From Streptomyces xanthochromogenes (lineage in GTDB: Bacteria; Actinomycetota; Actinomycetes; Streptomycetales; Streptomycetaceae), in the NCBI RefSeq assembly GCF_014650455.1, contig NZ_BMUZ01000012.1, positions 62,001-126,000 on the forward strand: 64,000 nucleotides of DNA, given 5' to 3'. Positions 56,774 through 63,905 of this stretch are shown here, in pieces (position 1 is the first letter of the stretch; each line of letters starts with the position of its first letter). Position numbers and translations under genes: made by a program. The notes beneath the pieces were generated by a model, which saw only the letters and a program-made list of their open reading frames with translations, was not told the DNA's origin and searched no databases.

Positions 56774-57853
56774 ATGGTTCGCGCCGCCGTACTGCCCGCC
56801 GTCGGCTCTCCGCTGGAGATCACCGACATCGACCTGCCCGCGCCGGGCCCCGGCCAGGTGCGGGTCCGCCTGGCCGCCGCCGGGGTCTGCCACTCCGACC
56901 TCTCGCTCACCAACGGGACCATGCGGGTGCCGGTCCCGGCCGTCCTCGGCCACGAGGGCGCGGGCACGGTCGTCTCCGTCGGCGAGGGCGTCACCTCCGT
57001 CGCCCCCGGAGCCGAGGTCGTCCTCAACTGGGCTCCCTCCTGCGGCAGTTGTCACCCCTGCTCGCTCGGCGAGGTGTGGCTCTGCGTCAACGCGCTGAAC
57101 GGCGCGGGCTCGGTGTACGCGCACACCGCCGACGGGACCGAGCTGCACCCGGGCCTGAACGTGGCCGCGTTCGCCGAGGAGACCGTCGTCGCGGAGAACT
57201 GCCTGATCCCGCTCCCCGCGGGCATCCCGCTCACCGAGGCCGCGCTGCTCGGCTGCGCGGTGCTCACCGGGTACGGGGCGGTCCACCACTCGGCGAAGGT
57301 GCGGCAGGGCGAGACGGTCGCGGTGTTCGGCGCGGGCGGGGTGGGGCTCGCCACCCTCCAGGCCGCCCGGATCGCGGGCGCGGGGCAGATCATCGCCGTC
57401 GACGTCTCCCCGGACAAGGAAGGGCTGGCCCGCGAGGCCGGGGCGACGGACTTCGTGGTCGCCTCCGAGACGACGGCCAAGGACATCCGGAGGCTCACCG
57501 GCGGCCAGGGCACGGACGTGGCCGTCGAGTGCGTGGGCCGCGCGGTGACGATCCGTACCGCCTGGGAGTCGACCCGGCGCGGCGGTCGCACGACGGTCGT
57601 CGGCATCGGCGGCAAGGACCAACAGGTCACCTTCAACGCCCTGGAGATCTTCCACTGGGGCCGCACGCTGGCGGGCTGCGTCTACGGCAACTGCGACCCC
57701 GCGACCGACCTCCCGGTCCTGGCCGACCACATCCGCGCGGGCCGCCTGGACCTCGACTCGCTGGTCTCCGAGCGAATCCCGCTGGCCGGCATCCCGGCCG
57801 CCTTCGACAACATGCTGGCGGGCAAGGGAGGACGAGCCCTGGTCGTCTTCTAG
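56774..57853 (+). CDS. Zinc-dependent alcohol dehydrogenase (MDR family)
   Basis: 359 aa from ATG 56774 with CAGGAG 10-15 nt upstream. Catalytic zinc ligands in GVCHSDL and LGHEGAG; structural zinc cysteines in CGSCHPCSLGEVWLC; Rossmann motif VAVFGAGGVGLATLQAARIAGAGQIIAVDVS; tail ITNMLAGKGGRALVVF-like (FDNMLAGKGGRALVVF). It resembles the class III/II-like alcohol dehydrogenases of the adhC branch. Oxidises a primary alcohol to an aldehyde, which the preceding ALDH can oxidise on. Co-transcription with ALDH is probable. Confidence 0.95.
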   Translation: MVRAAVLPAVGSPLEITDIDLPAPGPGQVRVRLAAAGVCHSDLSLTNGTMRVPVPAVLGHEGAGTVVSVGEGVTSVAPGAEVVLNWAPSCGSCHPCSLGEVWLCVNALNGAGSVYAHTADGTELHPGLNVAAFAEETVVAENCLIPLPAGIPLTEAALLGCAVLTGYGAVHHSAKVRQGETVAVFGAGGVGLATLQAARIAGAGQIIAVDVSPDKEGLAREAGATDFVVASETTAKDIRRLTGGQGTDVAVECVGRAVTIRTAWESTRRGGRTTVVGIGGKDQQVTFNALEIFHWGRTLAGCVYGNCDPATDLPVLADHIRAGRLDLDSLVSERIPLAGIPAAFDNMLAGKGGRALVVF

Positions 57854-58033
57854 GGGGCTTGGCATCCAGGGGGGCGCGGGGAATGGCGCGACCGGCCACG
57901 CGCGGCCCGCGCCCGGTCAACGATTCCGGGGGAGCGGGTGGCCGGGTCCGGGGGCTGGGCCCCCGCAGCCTTCGGGAGGCAGGGCGACTTCCTTCCGGGC
58001 GGCGGGCCTCCGCTCGGGGCGGCGGGACCCCGG

Positions 58034-58678
58034 CTACGCGCTGGCCAGCGCCTCGTACTGGAGCCGGAGCCCGTCCAGCAGTGCCCGCAACCCCACCTCG
58101 AAGGCCCCTTCGTCGATCTCCTGCTGCCGCTCGGCGAGGAGATGTGCCTGCCCCAGGTGCGGATAGTCCGCGGGATCGTACGCCGCCTCGTCGTCCACGA
58201 AGCCACGGGCGAACGAGCCGAGCGCCGAGCCCATGATGAAGTACCGCATCAGCGCGCCGATCCGGGTCGCCTGGGCCGGCGGCCACCCCGCCGCGACCAT
58301 CGCGCCGAACACCGCGTCCGCGAGCCGGAGCCCGGCCGGGCGGCGGCCGGGCCCCTGGGCGAGCACCGGAACGATGTTGGGGTGACGGGTGAGCACCGAG
58401 CGGTAGGCGAGCGCCCAGTCGTGCAGGGACGTACGCCAGTCGCGCCCGTCGTCCGTGTCGAACATCGACAGGTCGACCTGTGCCGAGGTGGCGTCGGCGA
58501 CGGCCTCCAGGATCTCGTCCTTGGTGCGGAAGTGGTTGTAGAGCGAGGGCCCGCTGACCCCGAGTTCCGCGGCGAGCCGCCGGGTCGACACCGCCGCGAG
58601 GCCCTCCGCGTCCACCAGGGCGCTCGCCGCCGCGACGATGCGGTCGGTGCTCAGAAGGGGCTTGCGCGGTCGGGCCAT
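58034..58678 (-). CDS. TetR-family regulator of the alcohol/acyl-CoA gene group
   Basis: 214 aa from ATG 58678. Helix-turn-helix RKPLLSTDRIVAAASALVDAEGLAAVSTRRLAAELGVSGPSLYNHFRTKDEILEAVADA. The C-terminal domain (WRTSLHDWALAYRSVLTRHPNIVPVLAQGPGRRPAGLRLADAVFGAMVAAGWPPAQATRIGALMRYFIMGSALGSFARGF) is of the TetR_C-type. It is divergent from the acyl-CoA dehydrogenase gene, 66 nt away. Its gap carries the AAACTA-type operator also found before the aldehyde dehydrogenase operon, so it likely controls both units. A fatty acyl-CoA or alcohol-derived ligand is plausible. Confidence 0.92.
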   Translation of the reverse strand: MARPRKPLLSTDRIVAAASALVDAEGLAAVSTRRLAAELGVSGPSLYNHFRTKDEILEAVADATSAQVDLSMFDTDDGRDWRTSLHDWALAYRSVLTRHPNIVPVLAQGPGRRPAGLRLADAVFGAMVAAGWPPAQATRIGALMRYFIMGSALGSFARGFVDDEAAYDPADYPHLGQAHLLAERQQEIDEGAFEVGLRALLDGLRLQYEALASA

Positions 58679-58706
58679 GCGGCACATAGTAGGGCCTGCC
58701 AACCAA

Positions 58707-58725
58707 AAACTAGCAGTGGTAATTA
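58707..58725. promoter_or_regulatory. AAACTA-type operator before the acyl-CoA dehydrogenase
   Basis: AAACTAGCAGTGGTAATTA: a weaker copy of the operator at 55277-55295 (arms AAACTAGCA/TGGTAATTA, three mismatches). It lies 20 nt before ATG 58745 and 28 nt before the TetR start. Confidence 0.6.
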
Positions 58726-58744
58726 AATCTGGGGTGCAGCGAAC

Positions 58745-59896
58745 ATGAACCTGGAGCTGAGCGAGGAACAGGCGGCGGTCCAGCAGCTCGCCGAGGAGTT
58801 CGTCGAGCGCGAGATCACCCCGCACGTCATCGAGTGGGACCGCGCCGAGAACGTCGACAAGTCGATCGTGAAGAAGCTGGGCGCGCTCGGCTTCCTCGGG
58901 CTCACCGTCGACGAGGAGTACGGCGGCTCGGGCGGCGACCACCTCGCGTACTGCCTGGTCACCGAGGAGCTCGGCCGCGGCGACTCCTCGGTCCGCGGCA
59001 TCGTCTCGGTCTCCCTCGGCCTGGTCACCAAGACCATCGCCTCCTGGGGCAGCGAGGAGCAGAAGCGTGCCTGGCTGCCCCGGCTCACCTCGGGCGACGT
59101 CATCGGCTGCTTCGGACTGACCGAGCCGGGCACGGGCTCGGACGCGGGAAACCTCGTCACCAAGGCGGTCCGGGACGGCGACGACTACGTCATCGACGGC
59201 ACCAAGATGTTCATCACCAACGGCACTTGGGCCGATGTGGTGCTGCTCTTCGCCCGGACCAACGACACCCCGGGCCACCGGGGCGTGTCCGCCTTCCTGG
59301 TCCCCACCGACACCCCCGGCCTCACCCGCCGCACCATCCACGGCAAGCTGGGCCTGCGCGGCCAGGCCACCGCCGAACTGGTCCTGGAGGGCGTACGCGT
59401 CCCGGCGGCCGCGCTGCTCGGGCCGGAGGGCAAGGGCTTCTCGATCGCGATGTCGGCGCTCGCCAAGGGACGGATGTCGGTCGCGGCCGGCTGTGTCGGC
59501 ATCGCGCAGGCCGCCCTGGACGCGGCCGTCAAGTACGCCGGTGAACGCGAGCAGTTCGGCAGGTCCATCGCCCACTACCAGCTCGTCCAGGAGCTGATCA
59601 GCGACATCTCGGTGGACGTGGACGCGGCCCGGCTGCTGACCTGGCGGGTCGCCGACCTCATCGACCGGGGCCGGGACTTCGCCACCGCCGCGTCCAAGGC
59701 GAAGCTGTTCGCCTCCGAGGCTGCGGTGCGGGCCGCGAACAACGCCCTCCAGGTCTTCGGCGGCTACGGCTACATCGACGAGTACCCGGTCGGAAAGCTG
59801 CTGCGGGACGCCCGCGTGATGACCCTGTACGAGGGCACCAGCCAGATTCAGAAGCTCATCATCGGCCGTGCGGAGACCGGGATTTCGGCCTTCTGA
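58745..59896 (+). CDS. Acyl-CoA dehydrogenase
   Basis: 383 aa from ATG 58745. N-terminal helical domain NLELSEEQAAVQQLAEEFVEREITPHVIEWDRAE; middle beta domain with CFGLTEPGTGSDAGNLVTKAV and MFITNGTWADV (flavin and substrate loops); C-terminal four-helix domain with EREQFGRSIAHYQLVQ, LLTWRVADLI and QVFGGYGYIDEYPVGKLLRDARVMTLYEGTSQI. The Glu in MTLYEGTSQ is the catalytic base of the short/medium-chain group. It is FAD-dependent and passes electrons to ETF. The chain length is unknown. It is divergent from the TetR gene and probably monocistronic, with a hairpin after it. Confidence 0.96.
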   Translation: MNLELSEEQAAVQQLAEEFVEREITPHVIEWDRAENVDKSIVKKLGALGFLGLTVDEEYGGSGGDHLAYCLVTEELGRGDSSVRGIVSVSLGLVTKTIASWGSEEQKRAWLPRLTSGDVIGCFGLTEPGTGSDAGNLVTKAVRDGDDYVIDGTKMFITNGTWADVVLLFARTNDTPGHRGVSAFLVPTDTPGLTRRTIHGKLGLRGQATAELVLEGVRVPAAALLGPEGKGFSIAMSALAKGRMSVAAGCVGIAQAALDAAVKYAGEREQFGRSIAHYQLVQELISDISVDVDAARLLTWRVADLIDRGRDFATAASKAKLFASEAAVRAANNALQVFGGYGYIDEYPVGKLLRDARVMTLYEGTSQIQKLIIGRAETGISAF

Positions 59897-59949
59897 ACGG
59901 GGCGTGCGCGCTCGGCCGCCGGGCGTCTGAGTATGTACTGAGTACGAGA

Positions 59950-59975
59950 GCGGATGTGGCCCGTGCCACATCCGC
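59950..59975 (+). terminator. Terminator of the acyl-CoA dehydrogenase gene
   Basis: GCGGATGTGGC and GCCACATCCGC are perfect 11-bp arms around CCGT, 54 nt after the acyl-CoA dehydrogenase stop and 14 nt before the next gene. Confidence 0.8.
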
Positions 59976-59989
59976 TCCATGCTGTCGCC

Positions 59990-60277
59990 ATGAGTGAGAC
60001 ACCGGTCAAGCAGCAGAACACCGCGGCGTACTACGGCCAGGCCGTCGCCGCTTTCGCGATCGCGCTGGTCGCCACCGCGATCGGTATCCTCCGCCTCCAG
60101 GCGGACTCCTGGGTCCGCGCCTTCCTCGCCATGGCGGTCCTCTACCTCGTCACCTCCGCCTTCACCCTCGCCAAGGTGATCAGGGACCGCCAGGAGGCCG
60201 GCCAGATCGTGAGCCGGGTCGACCAGGCCCGGCTGGAAAAGCTCCTCGCGGAACACGACCCGTTCCAGAAGCTCTAG
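59990..60277 (+). CDS. YiaA/YiaB-family inner membrane protein
   Basis: 95 aa from ATG 59990. Two transmembrane helices fill the middle (AAFAIALVATAIGIL and WVRAFLAMAVLYLVTSAFTLAKV), with the YiaAB motif YYGQAVAAFAIAL and the cytoplasmic end IRDRQEAGQIVSRVDQARLEKLLAEHDPF. The family is of unknown function in bacteria. CATGCT (59978-59983) ends 6 nt before the ATG, so the mRNA may be leaderless. It stands alone between the ACAD terminator and the TetR gene. Confidence 0.85.
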   Translation: MSETPVKQQNTAAYYGQAVAAFAIALVATAIGILRLQADSWVRAFLAMAVLYLVTSAFTLAKVIRDRQEAGQIVSRVDQARLEKLLAEHDPFQKL

Positions 60278-60318
60278 GCCGGCCTGTCCGAGAGGCGACC
60301 GGACCCGCCGGACAGCCT

Positions 60319-60332
60319 CTAAGCGCTTGCTC
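60319..60332. promoter_or_regulatory. AAGCGCTTGCT motif before the TetR gene at 60396
   Basis: CTAAGCGCTTGCTC, with the core AAGCGCTT, is shared with the MaoC promoter at 61732-61747. It resembles the KstR2 operator family (inverted CAAG/CTTG). It lies about 64 nt before the TetR ATG, as for autoregulation. Confidence 0.5.
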
Positions 60333-60395
60333 ACCCTCGGGGTATGGTGTTCGTCCCGCTGAACGAAAAGCGCTGACGGACGGAAGGGGCGAGCG

Positions 60396-61031
60396 ATGGG
60401 TACGGCTGACGTGACCGAAGAGACGGCCGGCGGCGAGGAAAAGCCCTGGGGCGAGGTCACGCCCGAGGCCGCCAGGAGGCTGCTCGTCGCCGCCGTCGAG
60501 GCGTTCGCCGAGCGCGGCTACCACGCCACCACGACCCGGGACATCGCGGGCCGGGCCGGCATGAGCCCGGCCGCGCTCTACATCCACTACAAGACCAAGG
60601 AAGAGCTGCTCCACCGGATCAGCCGGATCGGGCACGACAAGGCCCTGGAGATCCTGCGGTCCGCGGCCGAGGCCGAGGGAAGCGCGGCCGAGCGGCTCTC
60701 CGCAGCCGTGCGCTCCTTCGTCCGCTGGCACGCGGGGCACCACACGACGGCCCGCGTGGTCCAGTACGAGCTCGACGCGCTCGGCGCCGAGCACCGCACC
60801 GAGATCGTGGAACTGCGCAGGCAGAGCGACGCCGCGGTGCGCCGCATCCTCAACGAGGGGGTGGCGGCGGGCGAGTTCGACGTGCCGGACGTGCCCGGCA
60901 CCACGCTCGCGGTGCTCTCGCTCTGCATCGACGTGGCCCGCTGGTTCAACACGGAGGGCCGCCGCACGCCCGACGAGGTCGGCGCGCTCTACGCCGACCT
61001 CGTACTGCGGATGGTCGGGGTCCAGAAGTAG
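60396..61031 (+). CDS. TetR/AcrR regulator, KstR2-like
   Basis: 211 aa from ATG 60396 with GGAAGGGG upstream. Helix-turn-helix VTPEAARRLLVAAVEAFAERGYHATTTRDIAGRAGMSPAALYIHYKTKEELLHRISRIGH. The C-terminal domain is of the KstR2-type group, with SFVRWHAGHHTTARVVQYELDALGAEHRTEIVELRRQSDAAVRRIL. KstR2 in mycobacteria and rhodococci represses steroid-ring catabolism and responds to a CoA thioester (known). Here the shared AAGCGCTTGCT motif links it to the MaoC hydratase gene, suggesting control of a CoA-ester degradation route. Orthology is not proven. Confidence 0.9.
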   Translation: MGTADVTEETAGGEEKPWGEVTPEAARRLLVAAVEAFAERGYHATTTRDIAGRAGMSPAALYIHYKTKEELLHRISRIGHDKALEILRSAAEAEGSAAERLSAAVRSFVRWHAGHHTTARVVQYELDALGAEHRTEIVELRRQSDAAVRRILNEGVAAGEFDVPDVPGTTLAVLSLCIDVARWFNTEGRRTPDEVGALYADLVLRMVGVQK

Positions 61032-61070
61032 CGGACCGGGGCCCGCCCGCTCTTCTCGAACCGGCCGGGC

Positions 61071-61120
61071 CCCGGGGCCGCCGCCCCGGGGCCGCCGCCC
61101 CGGGGCCGCCGCCCCGGGGC
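61071..61120. repeat. 14-bp tandem repeat CCCGGGGCCGCCGC
   Basis: Three full copies (61071-61084, 61085-61098, 61099-61112) and a partial fourth (CCCGGGGC, 61113-61120). It lies in the 161-nt gap between the convergent TetR and MaoC genes. Each unit is partly self-complementary and can fold, so it may act as a terminator for both. Confidence 0.9.
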
Positions 61121-61192
61121 TCGGACTCGGCCCGCAAGCGGCGGAGTGCTCCGCGCGGGAGCGCCGGCCCGCGAGGACCGGCGGGGCGATGC

Positions 61193-61654
61193 TCAGAAGA
61201 AGTAGCGCGAGACCGACTCCGCCACGCACACCGGCTTGTCGCCGCCCTCGCGTTCGACGGTGACCTTCGCGGTGACCTGCACCCCGCCGCCCGCCTCGAC
61301 GACCTCCGTCAGCTCCGCCGTCGCGCGCAGCCGCGAGCCGACCGGCACGGGGGAGGGGAAGCGGACCTTGTTGGTGCCGTAGTTGATGCCCATCCTCATG
61401 CCCTCGACGCGCAGCACCTGCGGCACCAGGGTCGGCAGCAGGGACAGGGTGAGGTAGCCGTGCGCGATCGTCGTCCCGAAGGGCCCGGAAGCGGCCCGCT
61501 CGGGGTCGACGTGAATCCACTGGTGGTCGCCCGTGGCGTCGGCGAACAGGTCGATGCGCTTCTGGTCGATCTCCAGCCAGTCGCTGTGCCCGAGCTGCTC
61601 GCCCACCCCGGCCTTCAGCTCCTCGGCGGACGTGAAGATCCTCGGCTCTGCCAT
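61193..61654 (-). CDS. MaoC-family (R)-specific enoyl-CoA hydratase
   Basis: 153 aa from ATG 61654 with CAGGGAC just upstream; the longer open frame to 61735 covers the promoter and operator. Hot-dog fold with the hydratase-2 motif: IDLFADATGDHQWIHVDPERAA (catalytic Asp and His), GTTIAHGYLTLSLLPTLV, then INYGTNKVRFPSPVPVGSRLRA. It adds water to trans-2-enoyl-CoA. A single hot-dog domain usually dimerises. AAGCGCTT motif upstream links it to the KstR2-like regulator that converges on it. Confidence 0.93.
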   Translation of the reverse strand: MAEPRIFTSAEELKAGVGEQLGHSDWLEIDQKRIDLFADATGDHQWIHVDPERAASGPFGTTIAHGYLTLSLLPTLVPQVLRVEGMRMGINYGTNKVRFPSPVPVGSRLRATAELTEVVEAGGGVQVTAKVTVEREGGDKPVCVAESVSRYFF

Positions 61655-61731
61655 GTCCCTGGTCCCTGCCTCTCGCGACGCTCTCGCGGTCCTGAACAAG
61701 CGTCTGCGCCGGCCCATGTACCAGCACATGT

Positions 61732-61747
61732 ACAAGCGCTTGCTCAG
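61732..61747. promoter_or_regulatory. AAGCGCTTGCT operator before the MaoC gene
   Basis: ACAAGCGCTTGCTCAG contains the 10-bp palindrome CAAGCGCTTG. It is 78 nt before the MaoC start (minus strand). Two short CATGTAC copies lie inside, between this site and the gene (61716-61734). Confidence 0.6.
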
Positions 61748-61842
61748 CTAACTCAGCATGGTTGGGGCCGCCGGTCCTGTCAACGAGGTGCGGCAGTGCG
61801 GGCGGGGTGGCGGGCGGCGGCCGGCCGGGGGGCCGGGGCCAG

Positions 61843-61848
61843 TAGGGT
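61843..61848 (+). promoter_or_regulatory. Leaderless -10 (TAGGGT) of soxR
   Basis: TAGGGT fits TANNNT and ends 7 nt before GTG 61856. No Shine-Dalgarno sequence precedes that codon, so a leaderless soxR transcript is likely. No clear -35 was found. Confidence 0.5.
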
Positions 61849-61855
61849 TCCAGGG

Positions 61856-62317
61856 GTGCCGCAGATTCCAGAGAAGATCCACGAGCTCACGGTCGGGCAG
61901 GTGTCCGCGCGCAGCGGAGCCGCCGTGTCCGCCCTGCACTTCTACGAGTCCAAGGGCCTGATCGTCAGCCGCCGCACCTCCGGCAACCAGCGCCGCTACT
62001 GCCGCGACACCCTGCGCAGGGTCGCCTTCATCCGGGCCGCGCAGCGCGTCGGCATTCCGCTGGCCACGATTCGCGACGCCCTGGCCGAACTCCCCGAGGA
62101 GCGCACCCCGACCAAGGAGGACTGGGCCCGCCTCTCCGAGAACTGGCGTGCCGAACTCGACCGGCGCATCAGCCAGTTGGGGCGGCTGCGCGATCACCTC
62201 TCGGACTGCATCGGCTGCGGCTGCCTCTCCCTGGACAACTGCGTCCTGTCCAACCCGGACGACGTCTTCGGCAGCACCCTCACCGGCTCCCGGCTGCTCG
62301 CCGAGCGCAAGGGCTGA
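61856..62317 (+). CDS. soxR: Redox-sensing MerR-family activator SoxR
   Basis: 153 aa from GTG 61856. MerR winged helix: HELTVGQVSARSGAAVSALHFYESKGLIVSRRTSGNQRRYCRDTLRRVAFIRAAQRVGIPLATIRDAL. Dimerisation coiled coil: ENWRAELDRRISQLGRLRDHLSDC. The [2Fe-2S] cysteines are all present in CIGCGCLSLDNC (C-x2-C-x-C-x5-C). In Streptomyces SoxR responds to redox-active pigments such as actinorhodin rather than superoxide (known). It has the shorter C-terminal tail than S. coelicolor SoxR. No target-type gene lies directly divergent; the MaoC gene start is about 200 nt away. Confidence 0.95.
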   Translation: MPQIPEKIHELTVGQVSARSGAAVSALHFYESKGLIVSRRTSGNQRRYCRDTLRRVAFIRAAQRVGIPLATIRDALAELPEERTPTKEDWARLSENWRAELDRRISQLGRLRDHLSDCIGCGCLSLDNCVLSNPDDVFGSTLTGSRLLAERKG

Positions 62318-62412
62318 GCACAAGGGCCGAGCCGGGAGGGGCCGCGCGGGTCGGCCGGAGCCGCCCGCTGACGCGGGCCGGCACCGCACTCCGGCGCGGG
62401 CCGGCACCACGC

Positions 62413-63120
62413 TCACCCGCAGGCCAGCGCCGCCCTCACCAACTGCGCGTTGGACGTGGCCCGTTCGCCGTCCGGCAGTACCAGCACGTCTTCCAGGCCT
62501 ATGCGCGTGTCGAGGCCGAGCGAGCGGGCCAGGCGCAGCACCGGCCAGGTGCAGGCGTCCTGGCCGTGCAGCAGCACGGGCCTGCCGTGTGCACCGCCCA
62601 GCTCGGCCAGCAGCGCGCGGGCCGTCGGACCGGCCTCCCCCGGCAGGGGGGCGATCACCTCGGCGAGGACGCGCAACACCCTTGGCCCATAAGGGGAGTC
62701 GAGGAAGCGGCGGGCCGCGTCGGTGCCGGACCAGATGCCCGCTTCGATGCCCACGCCCCGGTCGAGCAGGGTGGCCGCCACCTCGTCGGCGCCTTCCTCG
62801 TGCCAGTTGACCGAGGCGTAGTCGGGCAGCACCGCCCAGGACCGTACGCGCTCCACGCGGCGCATCGGATCGGGCTCCGCCCAGGCGCCCGTCGTCACCC
62901 CGACCGGTACGTCCACCGCCGCCCGTATCGCCTCGACGGCCGGGCCCACCACGCGCGGTGAGAGCGAGTCGCTGCCGCAAGGGGTCTTGGGATGCACATG
63001 GACCTCGGCCGCGCCCGCCGCCACCGCGGCCGCCGCGGACTCGGCGAGGGCGGCCGGGGACAGCGGCACCGCCGCACCGTCGCCCGCACCGCGTGCGCCG
63101 TTCAGACAGACCTGAATCAT
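62413..63120 (-). CDS. BKACE-family beta-keto acid cleavage enzyme (DUF849)
   Basis: 235 aa from ATG 63120 (MIQVCLNGARG). TIM-barrel enzyme of the beta-keto acid cleavage family: N-terminal VCLNGARG corresponds to the N-G-x-x-x motif; zinc histidines are expected in AEVHVHPKTP; ASVNWHEEGADEVA and IGLEDVLVLPDGERATSNAQLV follow (the last matches the R-V/I-G-x-E-D-x motif). Members condense a beta-keto acid with acetyl-CoA to give acetoacetate and a new CoA ester. At 235 aa it is shorter than the usual about 275-310. The substrate is unknown. Confidence 0.8.
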   Translation of the reverse strand: MIQVCLNGARGAGDGAAVPLSPAALAESAAAAVAAGAAEVHVHPKTPCGSDSLSPRVVGPAVEAIRAAVDVPVGVTTGAWAEPDPMRRVERVRSWAVLPDYASVNWHEEGADEVAATLLDRGVGIEAGIWSGTDAARRFLDSPYGPRVLRVLAEVIAPLPGEAGPTARALLAELGGAHGRPVLLHGQDACTWPVLRLARSLGLDTRIGLEDVLVLPDGERATSNAQLVRAALACG

Positions 63121-63226
63121 GTGGTCGACGCGGCCGGAGCCCGCCGACCACCGCCCGGGGATCACGGACGGCGTACGTGTTCCCGACCGCCCGGGGTTTC
63201 CTGGCAACGGGAGGCTTCCCGACAGC

Positions 63227-63262
63227 GCGGGGTCTCCTGGGAACGCGGGGTCTCCTGGCAAC
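63227..63262. repeat. 18-bp tandem repeat
   Basis: GCGGGGTCTCCTGGGAAC (63227-63244) and GCGGGGTCTCCTGGCAAC (63245-63262) differ at one base. A diverged earlier copy lies near 63191-63207. It is in the 173-nt non-coding gap between the BKACE gene and the last gene. Confidence 0.85.
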
Positions 63263-63293
63263 GCGGGGGAGAGTCGGCTCGCCCCCGCGCCGC

Positions 63294-63905
63294 TCACGCC
63301 ACCGATGCCAGCTCTCCGCGCCGCGCCGCCTTGGCCCGCGTCAGCGCCTCGGTGGTCAGCACGGGGCGCGGGACCAGAATGCCGCAGCCCGAACAGACCG
63401 GCCCGAACCACGGCTCGTGGGACAGGTCCTGGCTCCACACCAGGCGGCTCCCCCCGCACACCGGGCACGCCGTGCCTGGCGTGGTCCGCAGCGCCGCGAT
63501 CATGCGGCCGAGCACCTCGGCCAGCGGCTCGGCGGGGTGCGCACCCGGATCGTCGCACCACGCCACCCCGAAACCGCCCCAGGTGCGCCGGTGCCAGTCG
63601 TCGAAGGAGCCCGGGCGCCGCAGCCCCGCGTGCTTCTCGCGCTTCCTGCGCGCCGCGAACTCCACTTCATAGGCGAGCCAGACGGTCCTGGCCGCCTCCA
63701 GCTCCTCCAGCGCGGCCACCAGCCGCGCCGGATCGGGGGCCCGGTCCTCGGGCCCGATGCGGTGCCTGCCGCACAGATGGTCCCAGGTCGCCCGGTGCCC
63801 GTAGGGGGCGAACCGCTCCAGACACTTGCGCAGCGAATAGCGCCGCAACGCGAGGTCGTTCCTCGGGTCGCGCACCTGTCTCGCCAGACTGCGGAAACCA
63901 GCCAT
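63294..63905 (-). CDS. Conserved hypothetical protein with C-terminal zinc ribbon
   Basis: 203 aa from ATG 63905, with GGAGG 10-14 nt upstream. The N-terminal part (MAGFRSLARQVRDPRNDLALRRYSLRKCLERFAPYGHRATWDHLC) is basic and helical. The middle is rich in Ala/Glu/Arg (LEELEAARTVWLAYEVEFAARRKREKHA). The C-terminal segment has two Cys pairs, CPVCGG and CSGCG, about 27 residues apart, like a zinc ribbon. I know of no function; zinc-ribbon proteins of this type are often nucleic-acid or partner binding. It is the last complete gene. Bases 63906-64000 hold its promoter region and nothing else visible. Confidence 0.7.
   Translation of the reverse strand: MAGFRSLARQVRDPRNDLALRRYSLRKCLERFAPYGHRATWDHLCGRHRIGPEDRAPDPARLVAALEELEAARTVWLAYEVEFAARRKREKHAGLRRPGSFDDWHRRTWGGFGVAWCDDPGAHPAEPLAEVLGRMIAALRTTPGTACPVCGGSRLVWSQDLSHEPWFGPVCSGCGILVPRPVLTTEALTRAKAARRGELASVA

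Noticed and set aside
63191..63270. Possible CRISPR array
   Set aside because: Copies are contiguous 18-mers without spacers and there are no cas genes; the other short tandem repeats in the window fail for the same reason.
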